From contig CAYJGZ010000007.1 of the NCBI GenBank assembly GCA_964370045.1, positions 1 to 64,000 of the forward strand: a DNA stretch of 64,000 nt, in the 5' to 3' direction. The stretch's first letter is position 1, and each line of letters opens with the position of its first letter. Shown here one piece after another: positions 51,432 to 59,764 of this stretch. Both the position numbers and the translations under genes were made by a program. The stretch is from JAAYCI01 sp964370045 (GTDB lineage: Bacteria > Bacillota > Clostridia > Oscillospirales > Ruminococcaceae). The notes beneath the pieces are model-generated. The model did no database searches. It was given only the letters and a program-made list of their open reading frames with translations, and was not told the origin of the DNA.

Positions 51432-52186
51432 TTATAAGCATCTGCGGCAGGGCAGGGAGCAAGGGATTTAAGAACAAAAACCTAAAAACATTCTGCGGAA
51501 AGCCGCTGGTTTACTATACGCTTTCGGCGGCGCAGATGCTTATTAAGCGTCACAGCGATATAAATGTGGACATTGTGCTGAACACCGACAGCGAAGAGCT
51601 GAAAGAGCTTGTAATGCGTGCCTACCCAGAGGTGCACTATATACAGCGCCCCGAGTACCTGGCTGGGGATGCCGTTGCGAAGATGAAAGTGTTTCAGCAC
51701 AGCCTTGAAGAGATGGAAAAGCGCACCGCCAAAAGGTACGACTGCCTTTTGGACCTTGACATCACAAGCCCCTTGCGGACGGTGGATGACATGTCTGCCT
51801 GCCTGAATACGCTGTTTGAGCGAGATGAGCTGAACCTTGTGATGAGTGCCGTGCACAGCCGCCGAAGCCCTTATATGAACATGGCAAAGCGTGTTGGCAC
51901 TCAGGTGGAGCAAGTGATAAAGACCGACTTTGTCGCTCGCCAGCAAACACCCCCTTGCTACGACCTTAATGCCTCGATTTATGCGTTTCGACGTGATTTT
52001 TTACTCACAAACACCAGCGGGTTTTTGTGGGACGGCGCGTGCGATGTGCACCTTATGGAGGACACGGGCATTTTGGACATAGACTCGGAGGAGGACTTCC
52101 ACCTGCTAAGTGCTATTGCCGCCCATCTATACGAAACACGCCCCGCCTTTGCGCAGGTGCGGGACAATATAGCGAGCTGTGAATGA
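51416..52186 (+). CDS. legF: CMP-legionaminate/acylneuraminate cytidylyltransferase
   Basis: 256 residues from the ATG at 51416, inside the end of the previous gene. The N-terminal ISICGRAGSKGFKNKNLKTFCGKPLVYYTL is the CTP-binding signature of CMP-sialate synthetases (here G-R-A-G-S-K-G in place of A-R-G-G-S-K-G). LLDLDITSPLRTVDDMSACL and the late MEDTGILDIDSEEDFHLL supply the metal-site acids. It activates the nonulosonic acid as CMP-sugar for transfer. Last gene of the pathway block. Confidence 0.9.
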   Translation: MPKQIIISICGRAGSKGFKNKNLKTFCGKPLVYYTLSAAQMLIKRHSDINVDIVLNTDSEELKELVMRAYPEVHYIQRPEYLAGDAVAKMKVFQHSLEEMEKRTAKRYDCLLDLDITSPLRTVDDMSACLNTLFERDELNLVMSAVHSRRSPYMNMAKRVGTQVEQVIKTDFVARQQTPPCYDLNASIYAFRRDFLLTNTSGFLWDGACDVHLMEDTGILDIDSEEDFHLLSAIAAHLYETRPAFAQVRDNIASCE

Positions 52187-52211
52187 ACTTATGACGCTTG
52201 ATTTAGTCAAA

Positions 52212-52353
52212 GTTATAAATATATAACTTTATGATTGATTTTTGTCTCGTTGTGCGCCAATAAACCAAAGTAATGTTATAAATATATAACTCAATGCTTC
52301 TAATTTGACATCCTGACAAGCGGATGCACTTCCTTAAGTTATAAATACATAAC
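52212..52353. promoter_or_regulatory. Three palindromes at exact 63-bp spacing upstream of hemW
   Basis: GTTATAAATATATAAC at 52212-52227 and 52275-52290, and GTTATAAATACATAAC at 52338-52353. Each is GTTATA-n4-TATAAC-like, and the spacing is 63 bp twice, six turns of B-DNA. They probably form an operator array for a dimeric regulator; the sequences between them are unrelated. Confidence 0.6.
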
Positions 52354-52409
52354 TTAAGTTTTTGAGATTTTACATGAAAATTTGTGCCACTCCTGGGAGG
52401 AACGCTCAC

Positions 52410-53513
52410 ATGCAATACGGCTTATACGTGCACATACCTTTTTGCCGTAGCAAGTGTAACTACTGCGATTTTTATTCATCGCCATGCAAGAGCGGCGTGC
52501 CGGAAGAGTATATATCGGCGATATTGCGAGATTTTTTGCTGTATGCACCAAAGGATGATACGGGTGTGCCACACCGCCCATACAGTGTGTACATAGGCGG
52601 AGGAACGCCGAGCCTATTAAGCGCAGCTCAGATACACCGAATTTTGCACGCCGTTTTCCCAGCGGATGGCGCAGAGGTAAGCATGGAGGTAAACCCCTGC
52701 TGTGCCGATGCGCAAAAACTGCGTGCTTTTCGCCTTGCGGGAGTAAACCGCATTTCGGTGGGGGTGCAGAGCGCAAGCGCTGAAAGCCTTGTGCGTCTTG
52801 GGCGCACGCACACGCCCGAGGATGCCGCACGTACCTTTGAGCACGCACGCAGGGCAGGCTTCGAAAATATAAGCGGCGATATTATGCTGGCGTTACCGCA
52901 TTATAGCAATGCAGAATTTGACGATACATTGCGGCTTTTACGAGATGGTGGCGTGGGGCATGTGTCGGTGTACTTGCTAAAACTTGAAAGTGGCACGCCT
53001 ATGGGGGATGCTCCACATCCATCTTTGCCGAGCGACGACCAAACGGCGGACTATTACCTACATGCCTGCGATGTTTTAGTGCGTGAGGGCTATGCACAAT
53101 ATGAAATATCCAACTTTGCAAAGGCAGGCTTTGAGTGCAAACACAACCTGCTATACTGGCAGCTTGGCAGCTGGCTGGGGCTGGGGCCTGCGGCGCACAG
53201 CTGTCTTTTGGGCGAGCGCTTTTCATTTGAGGCGAGCACCGAGCGATTTTTAAGCGGCACGCTTTCGCCACAGCCGCAGGGCACGCTGTGCGCAGAGGAT
53301 TTGCTCATGCTGTGCCTTAGGCTTACAGGCGGCCTTGATGAGACGGAGCTAATGCGACGTTTTGGCACAAAGTTATCTTCGCTTCAACGTGATTTTTTTC
53401 ATAAACTTTGCAAGGAAAGTATGGCTCACAAGACCCCAAAAGGCTACGCACTTACACCCAAAGGGATGCTCCTGCAAAATGAAATTTTAAGTAGCTTGTT
53501 TATGCTCGGCTAA
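52410..53513 (+). CDS. hemW: Radical-SAM HemW-like heme chaperone/coproporphyrinogen oxidase-like protein
   Basis: 367 residues from the ATG at 52410, with GGGAGG 9 bases upstream. The radical-SAM cluster is C-R-S-K-C-N-Y-C in YVHIPFCRSKCNYCDFYSSP. YIGGGTPSLLS, MEVNPCCADAQKLRAFRLAGVNRISVGVQS and GDIMLALPHYS are the S-adenosylmethionine-binding parts, and the C-terminal HemW wing (ENLLMLCLRLTGGLDE-like: EDLLMLCLRLTGG) is present. HemN proper has an extra N-terminal part that is missing, so HemW is the better name. It follows the three-palindrome array. Confidence 0.92.
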   Translation: MQYGLYVHIPFCRSKCNYCDFYSSPCKSGVPEEYISAILRDFLLYAPKDDTGVPHRPYSVYIGGGTPSLLSAAQIHRILHAVFPADGAEVSMEVNPCCADAQKLRAFRLAGVNRISVGVQSASAESLVRLGRTHTPEDAARTFEHARRAGFENISGDIMLALPHYSNAEFDDTLRLLRDGGVGHVSVYLLKLESGTPMGDAPHPSLPSDDQTADYYLHACDVLVREGYAQYEISNFAKAGFECKHNLLYWQLGSWLGLGPAAHSCLLGERFSFEASTERFLSGTLSPQPQGTLCAEDLLMLCLRLTGGLDETELMRRFGTKLSSLQRDFFHKLCKESMAHKTPKGYALTPKGMLLQNEILSSLFMLG

Positions 53514-53790
53514 GGGCGGCTTACCACGTCAATTAGTTTGCCCTTTCACCCCTTGTAAATGTTGAATAGTGGTAGGTTTTATGGTATTATTTCGGGTGAT
53601 GGTGTATATTTTTATGCTCTGAGTTTAACGGACACTATCCTCTTAGTCTTAACCTATAGTATTTTTTTGCTATTTTTTAGGTATTTTTCAGGTATTTTTT
53701 TACGCGAATAACATGCGATAAAGCGCAATATTTTTTGTGCCATGCAAATTACAAAAATTCACAAGCACACACGAAAGGACGTGTACCATT

Positions 53791-54369
53791 TTGGGAAACT
53801 TTACCTTTATAAACACCGACGTACCCGGCATCATCATCGCAGAGCCTACCGCATTTGGGGATGAGCGGGGATTTTTTTTGGAGTCTTGGCGCAGAGATGA
53901 GTTTGTAGCGGCAGGAATTTCGGCGGATTTTGTGCAGGATAACCACAGCCGTAGCCGCAAGGGCGTCCTACGGGGCATACATTTTCAACGTGAGAACGTA
54001 CAAGCGAAGCTTGTGCGTGTGGTGAAGGGCAGTGTGTTTGACGTAGGGGTGGACCTGCGCCCGAACAGCCCTCACTTTGGCAAGTGGGTAGGTGTGGAGC
54101 TGAACGAGGAGAACAAGCGGATGCTTTATGTGCCGGAGGGTTTCGGCCATGCGTTTTTGGTTCTTAGCGATACAGCGGAATTTTTATACAAAAGTGGCGA
54201 CTACTACAACCACGCCGCCGAGGGTGGTGTGCTATGGGACGATGCGGACATCGGCATAAAGTGGCCCGAGTGCGATGTGCCGGTGGCTTTGAGTGAAAAG
54301 GACAAGATTCTGCCCCGTCTTCATGAGCAAGACTTCAGCTTTTTCGAGGGGCTATACGCCGCAAAATAG
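53791..54369 (+). CDS. rfbC: dTDP-4-dehydrorhamnose 3,5-epimerase
   Basis: 192 residues from a TTG at 53791 with AAAGGA about 11 bases upstream. Cupin fold with DERGFFLESWRRDEF, VQDNHSRSRKGVLRGIHFQ (catalytic His), KLVRVVKGSVFDVGVDLR, VPEGFGHAFLVLSDTAEFLYK and SGDYYNHAAEGGVLWDD. It converts dTDP-4-keto-6-deoxyglucose to the L-rhamno form. rfbA, rfbB and rfbD are not in the window. The two following genes may use the resulting L-rhamnose. Confidence 0.93.
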   Translation: MGNFTFINTDVPGIIIAEPTAFGDERGFFLESWRRDEFVAAGISADFVQDNHSRSRKGVLRGIHFQRENVQAKLVRVVKGSVFDVGVDLRPNSPHFGKWVGVELNEENKRMLYVPEGFGHAFLVLSDTAEFLYKSGDYYNHAAEGGVLWDDADIGIKWPECDVPVALSEKDKILPRLHEQDFSFFEGLYAAK

Positions 54370-54571
54370 GCTATACAGCGACGTTTATTCCGGCTTTTGC
54401 GTCGCACAGCCCTGCGCCTTGCAATGTTTGCCAAAATTGCAAAACGTGGGGCTTTTGCCATAGGTGGCCTCTCAGCGGCGAAACGCCTTGTGCCCAGCCC
54501 CAAATAACGGCGATTTATCGCTAAAAATATTAAGTATTTCTATGTAGCGACACATCCCGAGGAGGATTTTA

Positions 54572-56452
54572 ATGTCAAAAGAGCAAAACACTCATTCGGA
54601 TGCCACCACCGGCAGGGACTCGCTGGGGAAACTTCTTCGCAGAAACCTCAGCTTTTCACGTGTCAAGGGGCTTTTCAGCCGAGGAGTGCGCACCATAAAG
54701 AGGCAAGGATGGCAGGCTTTCTTTCAAAAAATAAACCTGCGCATTCGCCTTGCATTGCACATGCGGCCCGTGTGGTATCACCTGGCGGACATTCCCCTGC
54801 GCCACGAGCTGCGAGCACAGCGCAAAAACCCGCCCGCCCCTTCGCCGCTTGTCTCGATAGTAGTGCCGCTATATAATACGCCTATTCGTTATTTTAAGCA
54901 GCTGATTGCCTCCGTGCGGGGGCAAAGCTACACAAATTTTCAGCTGGTGCTGGCAGACGGCAGTGATGATGAGCACAAAAAAGTGGGCAAGCTTGCCGCA
55001 AGGCTCGCACGCAAGGACGCACGGATATGCTACGTGAAGCTTCGTGAAAACACAGGCATTTCGGGCAACACGAATGAGGGGCTTGCGCACGCAAATGGCG
55101 AGTGGATTGTGCTGGCGGACCACGATGATATTTTGCAAAAAAACGCGCTGTATGAGCTTATTTCTGCCGCAAACGCCACGGGGGCGACGCTGATTTTTTC
55201 GGATGAAATTGTGGTGGAAGAAAAGCTTAAAAACATGAAAAGCTACCACTTCAAGGGGGACTACGGCCCCGACACGCTACGTGGGGTGAACTACATCGCC
55301 CACCTGTGCGGCTTTACGAGCGCACTGCTGAAAGAGGCGGGCGGCGGCGAAAAAAGCGAGTACGACGGCGCACAAGACTACGACCTTATCCTGCGCCTAA
55401 GCGAAAAGGCACACAGGGTGCATCACATTCCGAAAGTGCTGTATTTTTGGCGTAGCCACGGTGGTTCTACGGCGCAGGACATCTCTCAAAAGCCGAAGGC
55501 GATACATGCAGGGGCAGACGCCGTGCAAAGCCACCTTGAGCGCATCGGGCTAAAGGGTAGCGTATCGCCCATAAAAAATGCCCCGGGTGCGCTTAAAGTG
55601 CGCTACGAGGTGGTGGGAAATCCGCTTGTTAGCGTGGTTATTCCCTCCTGCGACCACACGGACGACCTGCGGCGCTGTCTTGCCTCGCTTTATGCAAAGG
55701 GCGGCTGGGAAAACATGCAGGTGCTGGTGGTGGACAACAACTCAAAAAAGGGCGAAACGCCTGTTTTTTACGAAGAAGCGAAAAAAACATATCCCACACT
55801 GCAAGTGATTCAGTACGAGGGAGAGTTCAATTTTTCCGCCATATGCAACTTTGGCGTGCGGCACGCAAAGGGCGAGCAGCTGCTGCTACTGAACAACGAC
55901 GTGGAGCTTTTGACCGAGGGCTTTGTGCGGGAGATGCTTAGCTACAGCCAGCGCAGTGACGTGGGTGCGGTGGGCGCAATGCTCTACTACCCCGACGATA
56001 AAATACAGCACGCCGGGCTTATTGTGGGCATAACGGGAACGGCAGGCGTGAGCCACAAGGGCTCGCCCAGGGGCACGCTCGGCTCAATCTATCGACTTGC
56101 CACCACACAAAACCTAAGCGCTGTCACCGGGGCGGCGCTGATGGTGAAAAGCGATTTGTACACACAGCTAAACGGCCTTGACGAGACAAATTTTGCCGTT
56201 GCGTACAACGATGTGGATTTTTGCCTAAGGCTTGCCGAAAAAGGACTGTGGAACGTGTTTACCCCGTTTGCAGAAGCCTACCACTACGAAAGCAAAAGCC
56301 GTGGGTACGACACCGAGGGCCCCGCAAAGGCTCGCCTTGAAAAGGAGAGCGCCGCTTTCCGCACACGCTGGGCGGAGTTTTTGCAAAAAGGCGACCCGTT
56401 TTACAACCCACACTACACGCTGGACCATGAGCATTTCGGGCACAGAGCGTAA
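54572..56452 (+). CDS. Double-domain GT2 glycosyltransferase
   Basis: 626 residues. Two GT-A domains: first about 90-330 (VSIVVPLYNTPIRYFKQLIASVRGQSYTNFQLVLADGSDD, IVLADHDDILQKNAL), second about 350-600 (VSVVIPSCDHTDDLRRCLASLYAKG, LLLLNNDVELLTEGF, GAVGAMLYYPDDKIQHAG, GAALMVKSDLY...FCLRLAEKG). D-x-D-type motifs are present in both (D-H-D-D and N-N-D-V). A basic N-terminal stretch may bind membrane. Such two-domain GT2s, often next to rfb genes, build rhamnan-like wall polysaccharides. GAGGAGG lies 7 bases before the ATG. Confidence 0.88.
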   Translation: MSKEQNTHSDATTGRDSLGKLLRRNLSFSRVKGLFSRGVRTIKRQGWQAFFQKINLRIRLALHMRPVWYHLADIPLRHELRAQRKNPPAPSPLVSIVVPLYNTPIRYFKQLIASVRGQSYTNFQLVLADGSDDEHKKVGKLAARLARKDARICYVKLRENTGISGNTNEGLAHANGEWIVLADHDDILQKNALYELISAANATGATLIFSDEIVVEEKLKNMKSYHFKGDYGPDTLRGVNYIAHLCGFTSALLKEAGGGEKSEYDGAQDYDLILRLSEKAHRVHHIPKVLYFWRSHGGSTAQDISQKPKAIHAGADAVQSHLERIGLKGSVSPIKNAPGALKVRYEVVGNPLVSVVIPSCDHTDDLRRCLASLYAKGGWENMQVLVVDNNSKKGETPVFYEEAKKTYPTLQVIQYEGEFNFSAICNFGVRHAKGEQLLLLNNDVELLTEGFVREMLSYSQRSDVGAVGAMLYYPDDKIQHAGLIVGITGTAGVSHKGSPRGTLGSIYRLATTQNLSAVTGAALMVKSDLYTQLNGLDETNFAVAYNDVDFCLRLAEKGLWNVFTPFAEAYHYESKSRGYDTEGPAKARLEKESAAFRTRWAEFLQKGDPFYNPHYTLDHEHFGHRA

Positions 56453-56531
56453 TACAAAATATTTATTTTTAGGCGTTGCAAAAGTGAAAATTTAGCTTGC
56501 ATTATATAAAATTCTTCGGGGGACACAGCAC

Positions 56532-58364
56532 ATGGGCGAGAGCAAAAAAATGAAAAAAACGCTCAAAAAAAAGCGCAGAAAAGAGCTGATGGCTTATTTT
56601 CGGGAGACTGCGAAAAAGGAGGGCTTTTTTGCGGCAATACGGCGCACACTGCAATATTTTAAGCGGCGCAGGGGCGGCAAAAAGGGCAGGTTTTTGCCCT
56701 CCTCTGCGGCACTTGCAAAACAGCGCAGTGCCGACATAACCGGCTGGCCGAGAATAAGCATCTTGGTGCCGGTGTACAACCCACCACGTCAGTTTTTTGA
56801 TGAGCTTTTGGCAAGTGTGGTGGCGCAAAGCTACCCAAACTGGGAGCTGTGCATCGCAAATGCAAGCGATGAGCAGGAGATTGTGCAGGAGCTTATCGAA
56901 AAGTATAACGACGAGCGCATATTGTGTAGGGCGGTGCGCAACGAGGGTATTTCGGTCAACACAAACAATGCGGCACAGCTTGCCAGCGGGCAGTACCTTG
57001 CGTTTTTGGACCACGACGACCTGCTCAGCCCAAATGCGCTTTTTGAGGTGGCGAAGTGCGTTACACGCACCGAAGCGCCGCTGATTTACAGCGACGAGGC
57101 GCTTTTTGTAAAGGATATGATGCACCCCACCGTGGGGCATTTCAAGCCGGACTATTCCCCCCAGTACCTGCTAAACGTAAACTATATTGGCCACTTTGTG
57201 GCGGTAAGGCGTGATATATTTGGCAAGCTAAAGGGACTGCGCAAGGAGTTTGACGGCAGCCAAGACCACGACTTTTTGCTGAGGGTGCTTGCCAAAACGC
57301 AAAATGTACAGCATATTCGCAAGGTACTGTACTACTGGCGTCAGCACGAGCAGAGCACCTCCGTAAATGCCGAGGCAAAGCCATACACCGAAGAGGCGGG
57401 GCAGAAGGCTATTGCGGAGTATCTGCGTGAGGAGGGCATTCGTGCCACCGTCACCGAGGGGCTTTTCCCCTCCACCTACAAGGTGAACTATGCCATCACC
57501 GGCCGCCCGATGGTGTCCATCATCATCCCCAATCACGAGCACGTGACCGACCTCGACCGCTGCATTCGCTCCATATATGCGCACAGCCAGTACCGCACGT
57601 TTGAGATAATTGTTGTGGAGAACAACTCCAAAACGGTGGATACCTTCAACTACTACGACGGCCTCACAAGGACACGTGCGGAGTGCAAGGTGGTTATATA
57701 TGACGAAGGCAAGACGTTTAATTTTTCCAAAATTTGCAACTTTGGCAGAAAGAACGCAAGCGGCAAGTACCTGCTATTTTTGAACAACGACACGGAGGTT
57801 ATCTCCCCGGGGTGGATAAACGAGATGCTGCAGCTGTGCCAGCTTGAGGATGTGGGCGCAGTGGGTGCGATGCTCTACTACCCCGACGACACGGTGCAGC
57901 ACGCAGGCGTGATAACCGGCCTTGGCAAGTATGCAGGGCACAGCCACAAGTATGCAAAGCGTGGCAAAAGCGGCTATATGTTCCGTCAGGCATGTGTGCA
58001 GGAAGTTTCGGCGGTGACGGGCGCCGCAATAATGGTGGAAAAAAAGGCGTTTGATGAGGTGGGCGGCTTTGACGAAGGCTTTGAGGTGGCGTACAACGAC
58101 GTGGACCTGTGCCTGCGCCTGCGTAAAAGAAGATACAGCGTGCTTTTCACCCCCTATGCGGAGCTTTACCATTACGAGAGCAAGAGCCGGGGAAGCGATG
58201 AGACACCGCAGGCGGCGGAGCGCTTTGCAAAGGAGAAAGAGCGGCTTTTAAGCAGGTACGGCGATGAGCTGATGCACGACCCTTACTATAGCCCATTTTT
58301 AACATACGACCGTGAAGATTTTTCCGAAAACGACGTGCTACCCACAGATGAGGACACACTGTAA
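56532..58364 (+). CDS. Double-domain GT2 glycosyltransferase, paralogue
   Basis: 610 residues with the same two-domain plan as the preceding gene: ISILVPVYNPPRQFFDELLASVVAQSYPNWELCIANASDE, LAFLDHDDLLSPNAL, then VSIIIPNHEHVTDLDRCIRSIYAHS, LLFLNNDTEVISPGW, GAVGAMLYYPDDTVQHAGVITGLG, GAAIMVEKKAFDEVGGFDEGF. It starts with a Lys-rich cytoplasmic stretch. Tandem duplication is clear by eye. The two enzymes may add different residues of one repeat unit. Confidence 0.88.
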   Translation: MGESKKMKKTLKKKRRKELMAYFRETAKKEGFFAAIRRTLQYFKRRRGGKKGRFLPSSAALAKQRSADITGWPRISILVPVYNPPRQFFDELLASVVAQSYPNWELCIANASDEQEIVQELIEKYNDERILCRAVRNEGISVNTNNAAQLASGQYLAFLDHDDLLSPNALFEVAKCVTRTEAPLIYSDEALFVKDMMHPTVGHFKPDYSPQYLLNVNYIGHFVAVRRDIFGKLKGLRKEFDGSQDHDFLLRVLAKTQNVQHIRKVLYYWRQHEQSTSVNAEAKPYTEEAGQKAIAEYLREEGIRATVTEGLFPSTYKVNYAITGRPMVSIIIPNHEHVTDLDRCIRSIYAHSQYRTFEIIVVENNSKTVDTFNYYDGLTRTRAECKVVIYDEGKTFNFSKICNFGRKNASGKYLLFLNNDTEVISPGWINEMLQLCQLEDVGAVGAMLYYPDDTVQHAGVITGLGKYAGHSHKYAKRGKSGYMFRQACVQEVSAVTGAAIMVEKKAFDEVGGFDEGFEVAYNDVDLCLRLRKRRYSVLFTPYAELYHYESKSRGSDETPQAAERFAKEKERLLSRYGDELMHDPYYSPFLTYDREDFSENDVLPTDEDTL

Positions 58365-58436
58365 AGCGGTGCAAGAGCATATCATGCTTTTGCACACAGC
58401 CACAGCTCACTAAACAAAAACAGGAGGAAACGCCAT

Positions 58437-58955
58437 ATGCTCTGCCGTGTGGAAATGCCAAACAACGAACAAATTTTCGGGAGATTCTGCCGCTGGCGGG
58501 TTATGTTTGAAAAAAGTATTTTCACATTTTTGCTACCGCTTATTGTGGTAGGTATGGCCGTTGCGCTGTTTTTCACCAGCGAAGTTCCCGTCATTATTTC
58601 GGGCGGTCTTTCGTTATTTGTGGTGGTATGGTACATATACATACTTTTTGTGAGGCCGCACACCCTCTACCAAAAAAAGGCGGGCGCTGCGCTACTGACA
58701 GAGGTAACCATCTTCACCGAAAACGGCCTTACACGCAGTGTGCGCAGTGAGGAGGGGGATGAGTACCGCAGTGAAAGTATGCAGTACTCGGTGCTTGCAA
58801 AGGTGGTGGAAACCACGCAGGACTTTTATATTTTCACCTCACCCACAAAGGCTTTTTTGATTGATAAGGACTATTTCACAAAGGGTGAAGCGCAGGATTT
58901 GAGCAATCTATTGAGTGCAAAGCTGGGCAAAAAGTACATAGGTAAAAAGAAATAG
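58437..58955 (+). CDS. YcxB-like small membrane protein
   Basis: 172 residues; AGGAGG lies 9 bases before the ATG. Two adjacent helices (IFTFLLPLIVVGMAVALFF, VIISGGLSLFVVVWYIYILFV) are followed by a PH-like domain (TIFTENGLTRSVRSEEGDEYRSESMQYSVLAKVVETTQDFYIFTSPTKAFLIDKDYFTKGE) of the YcxB type. Function unknown. It follows the GT2 pair on the same strand after 72 bases. Confidence 0.8.
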   Translation: MLCRVEMPNNEQIFGRFCRWRVMFEKSIFTFLLPLIVVGMAVALFFTSEVPVIISGGLSLFVVVWYIYILFVRPHTLYQKKAGAALLTEVTIFTENGLTRSVRSEEGDEYRSESMQYSVLAKVVETTQDFYIFTSPTKAFLIDKDYFTKGEAQDLSNLLSAKLGKKYIGKKK

Positions 58956-58980
58956 TGCGCTTGCTTTTGATGAGCAGCAA

Positions 58981-59034
58981 GACATGCGCATGTCAGACAA
59001 TGGGACAACAGACAGAAGCATGTCTGTTGTCCCA
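58981..59034. repeat. Palindrome plus perfect 14-bp hairpin
   Basis: GACATGCGCATGTC (58981-58994) is a perfect palindrome. TGGGACAACAGACA (59001-59014) pairs perfectly with 59021-59034 across a GAAGCA loop. No T-run follows, so it is not a standard terminator; possibly a repeat remnant or mRNA-processing structure. Confidence 0.65.
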
Positions 59035-59076
59035 CTTGTAGGTTTATCCAAAATATAAAAGGGGGAGGCTTTCACT

Positions 59077-59640
59077 CTGAAAACACTTATCCTAAACGGC
59101 TCACCACGAAAAAACGGCGACACCGCCGCCCTCATAAAAGCAGTGTGTGCTCATTTGCAGGGGGATGTGCGCATTGTGAATGCGTATGACAGCGGCATCT
59201 CCCCCTGTGTGGACTGCCGCTTTTGCCAAAAAAACATGGGGTGCGCCATAAAGGACAATATGCAAAGCGTCTACACAGACGTGCAAACATGCGACAACCT
59301 TATTATAGCATCGCCCATATTTTTTTCGGAGCTGACAGGGCCGCTACTTTCGCTTGCGAGCAGATTTCAGCCGTGGTGGTGCGCAAAGCGCTTTCGTAGC
59401 GAGAGCGTACCATTGAGCAAAAAGAACGGCCTACTGTTACTTACGGGTGGAGGAAGCGGCAAGCCGGACAGAGCTGTAGGCTCTGCAAATATGCTTTTCA
59501 AGCTGACAAACACCACCTGTGTTGCAAGCGTATTCTCGCTAAACACAGATGCCGCCCCTGCCTTAGGGGATACCGCCGCACTAAAAGATGCGCAAAACGG
59601 CGCACAGCTGCTGAATGAACTGTACAAACAAAAGGGGTAG
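59077..59640 (+). CDS. Flavodoxin-fold NAD(P)H-dependent FMN reductase family protein, CTG start
   Basis: 187 residues if translation starts at the CTG at 59077; GGGGGAGG (59061-59068) lies 8 bases upstream and no ATG, GTG or TTG is available between it and the motif. The N-terminus reads (M)KTLILNGSPRKNGDTAALIKAV, the FMN-phosphate loop of the family. Later come CVDCRFCQKNMGCAIKDNM (two Cys pairs, typical of iron-sulfur-flavoprotein-like members) and ASPIFFSELTGPLLSLASRFQ. The next in-frame GTG, at 59143, would remove the FMN loop. The substrate is unknown. Single-gene unit with a terminator downstream. Confidence 0.8.
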   Translation: MKTLILNGSPRKNGDTAALIKAVCAHLQGDVRIVNAYDSGISPCVDCRFCQKNMGCAIKDNMQSVYTDVQTCDNLIIASPIFFSELTGPLLSLASRFQPWWCAKRFRSESVPLSKKNGLLLLTGGGSGKPDRAVGSANMLFKLTNTTCVASVFSLNTDAAPALGDTAALKDAQNGAQLLNELYKQKG

Positions 59641-59674
59641 GCAATCTTTTGCCTAAACATCACTACATAAAAAT

Positions 59675-59707
59675 AAGCCTCCTTCGGAAAACCCGAGGGA
59701 GGCTTTT
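59675..59707. terminator. Bidirectional terminator between convergent genes
   Basis: AAGCCTCC-(TCGG-AAAA-CCGA)-GGAGGCTT stem with T-residues on both sides, between the flavoprotein and the BTAD-regulator genes. Confidence 0.85.
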
Positions 59708-59764
59708 GCATTCAATCCCTAATGTAGGGCAAGGGCTATGTCTTGCCAGCTGAACGCCCTAAAA

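Noticed and set aside
30038..52186. Pseudaminic-acid or plain sialic-acid pathway
   Set aside because: The synthase and epimerase could serve sialic acid, but a 4,6-dehydratase plus a LegC-type aminotransferase are not needed for it; the hydrolase is NeuC/LegG-like rather than PseG-like, and the CBS-nucleotidyltransferase fits the legionaminate route.
52212..52353. Possible mini-CRISPR (three short repeats with equal spacers)
   Set aside because: The repeats are only 16-22 bp, there are only two 47-bp gaps, and no cas gene is near; an operator array fits better.
58981..59034. Terminator after the YcxB-like gene
   Set aside because: The stem is strong, but no T-run follows on either strand, so it is recorded as a hairpin only.
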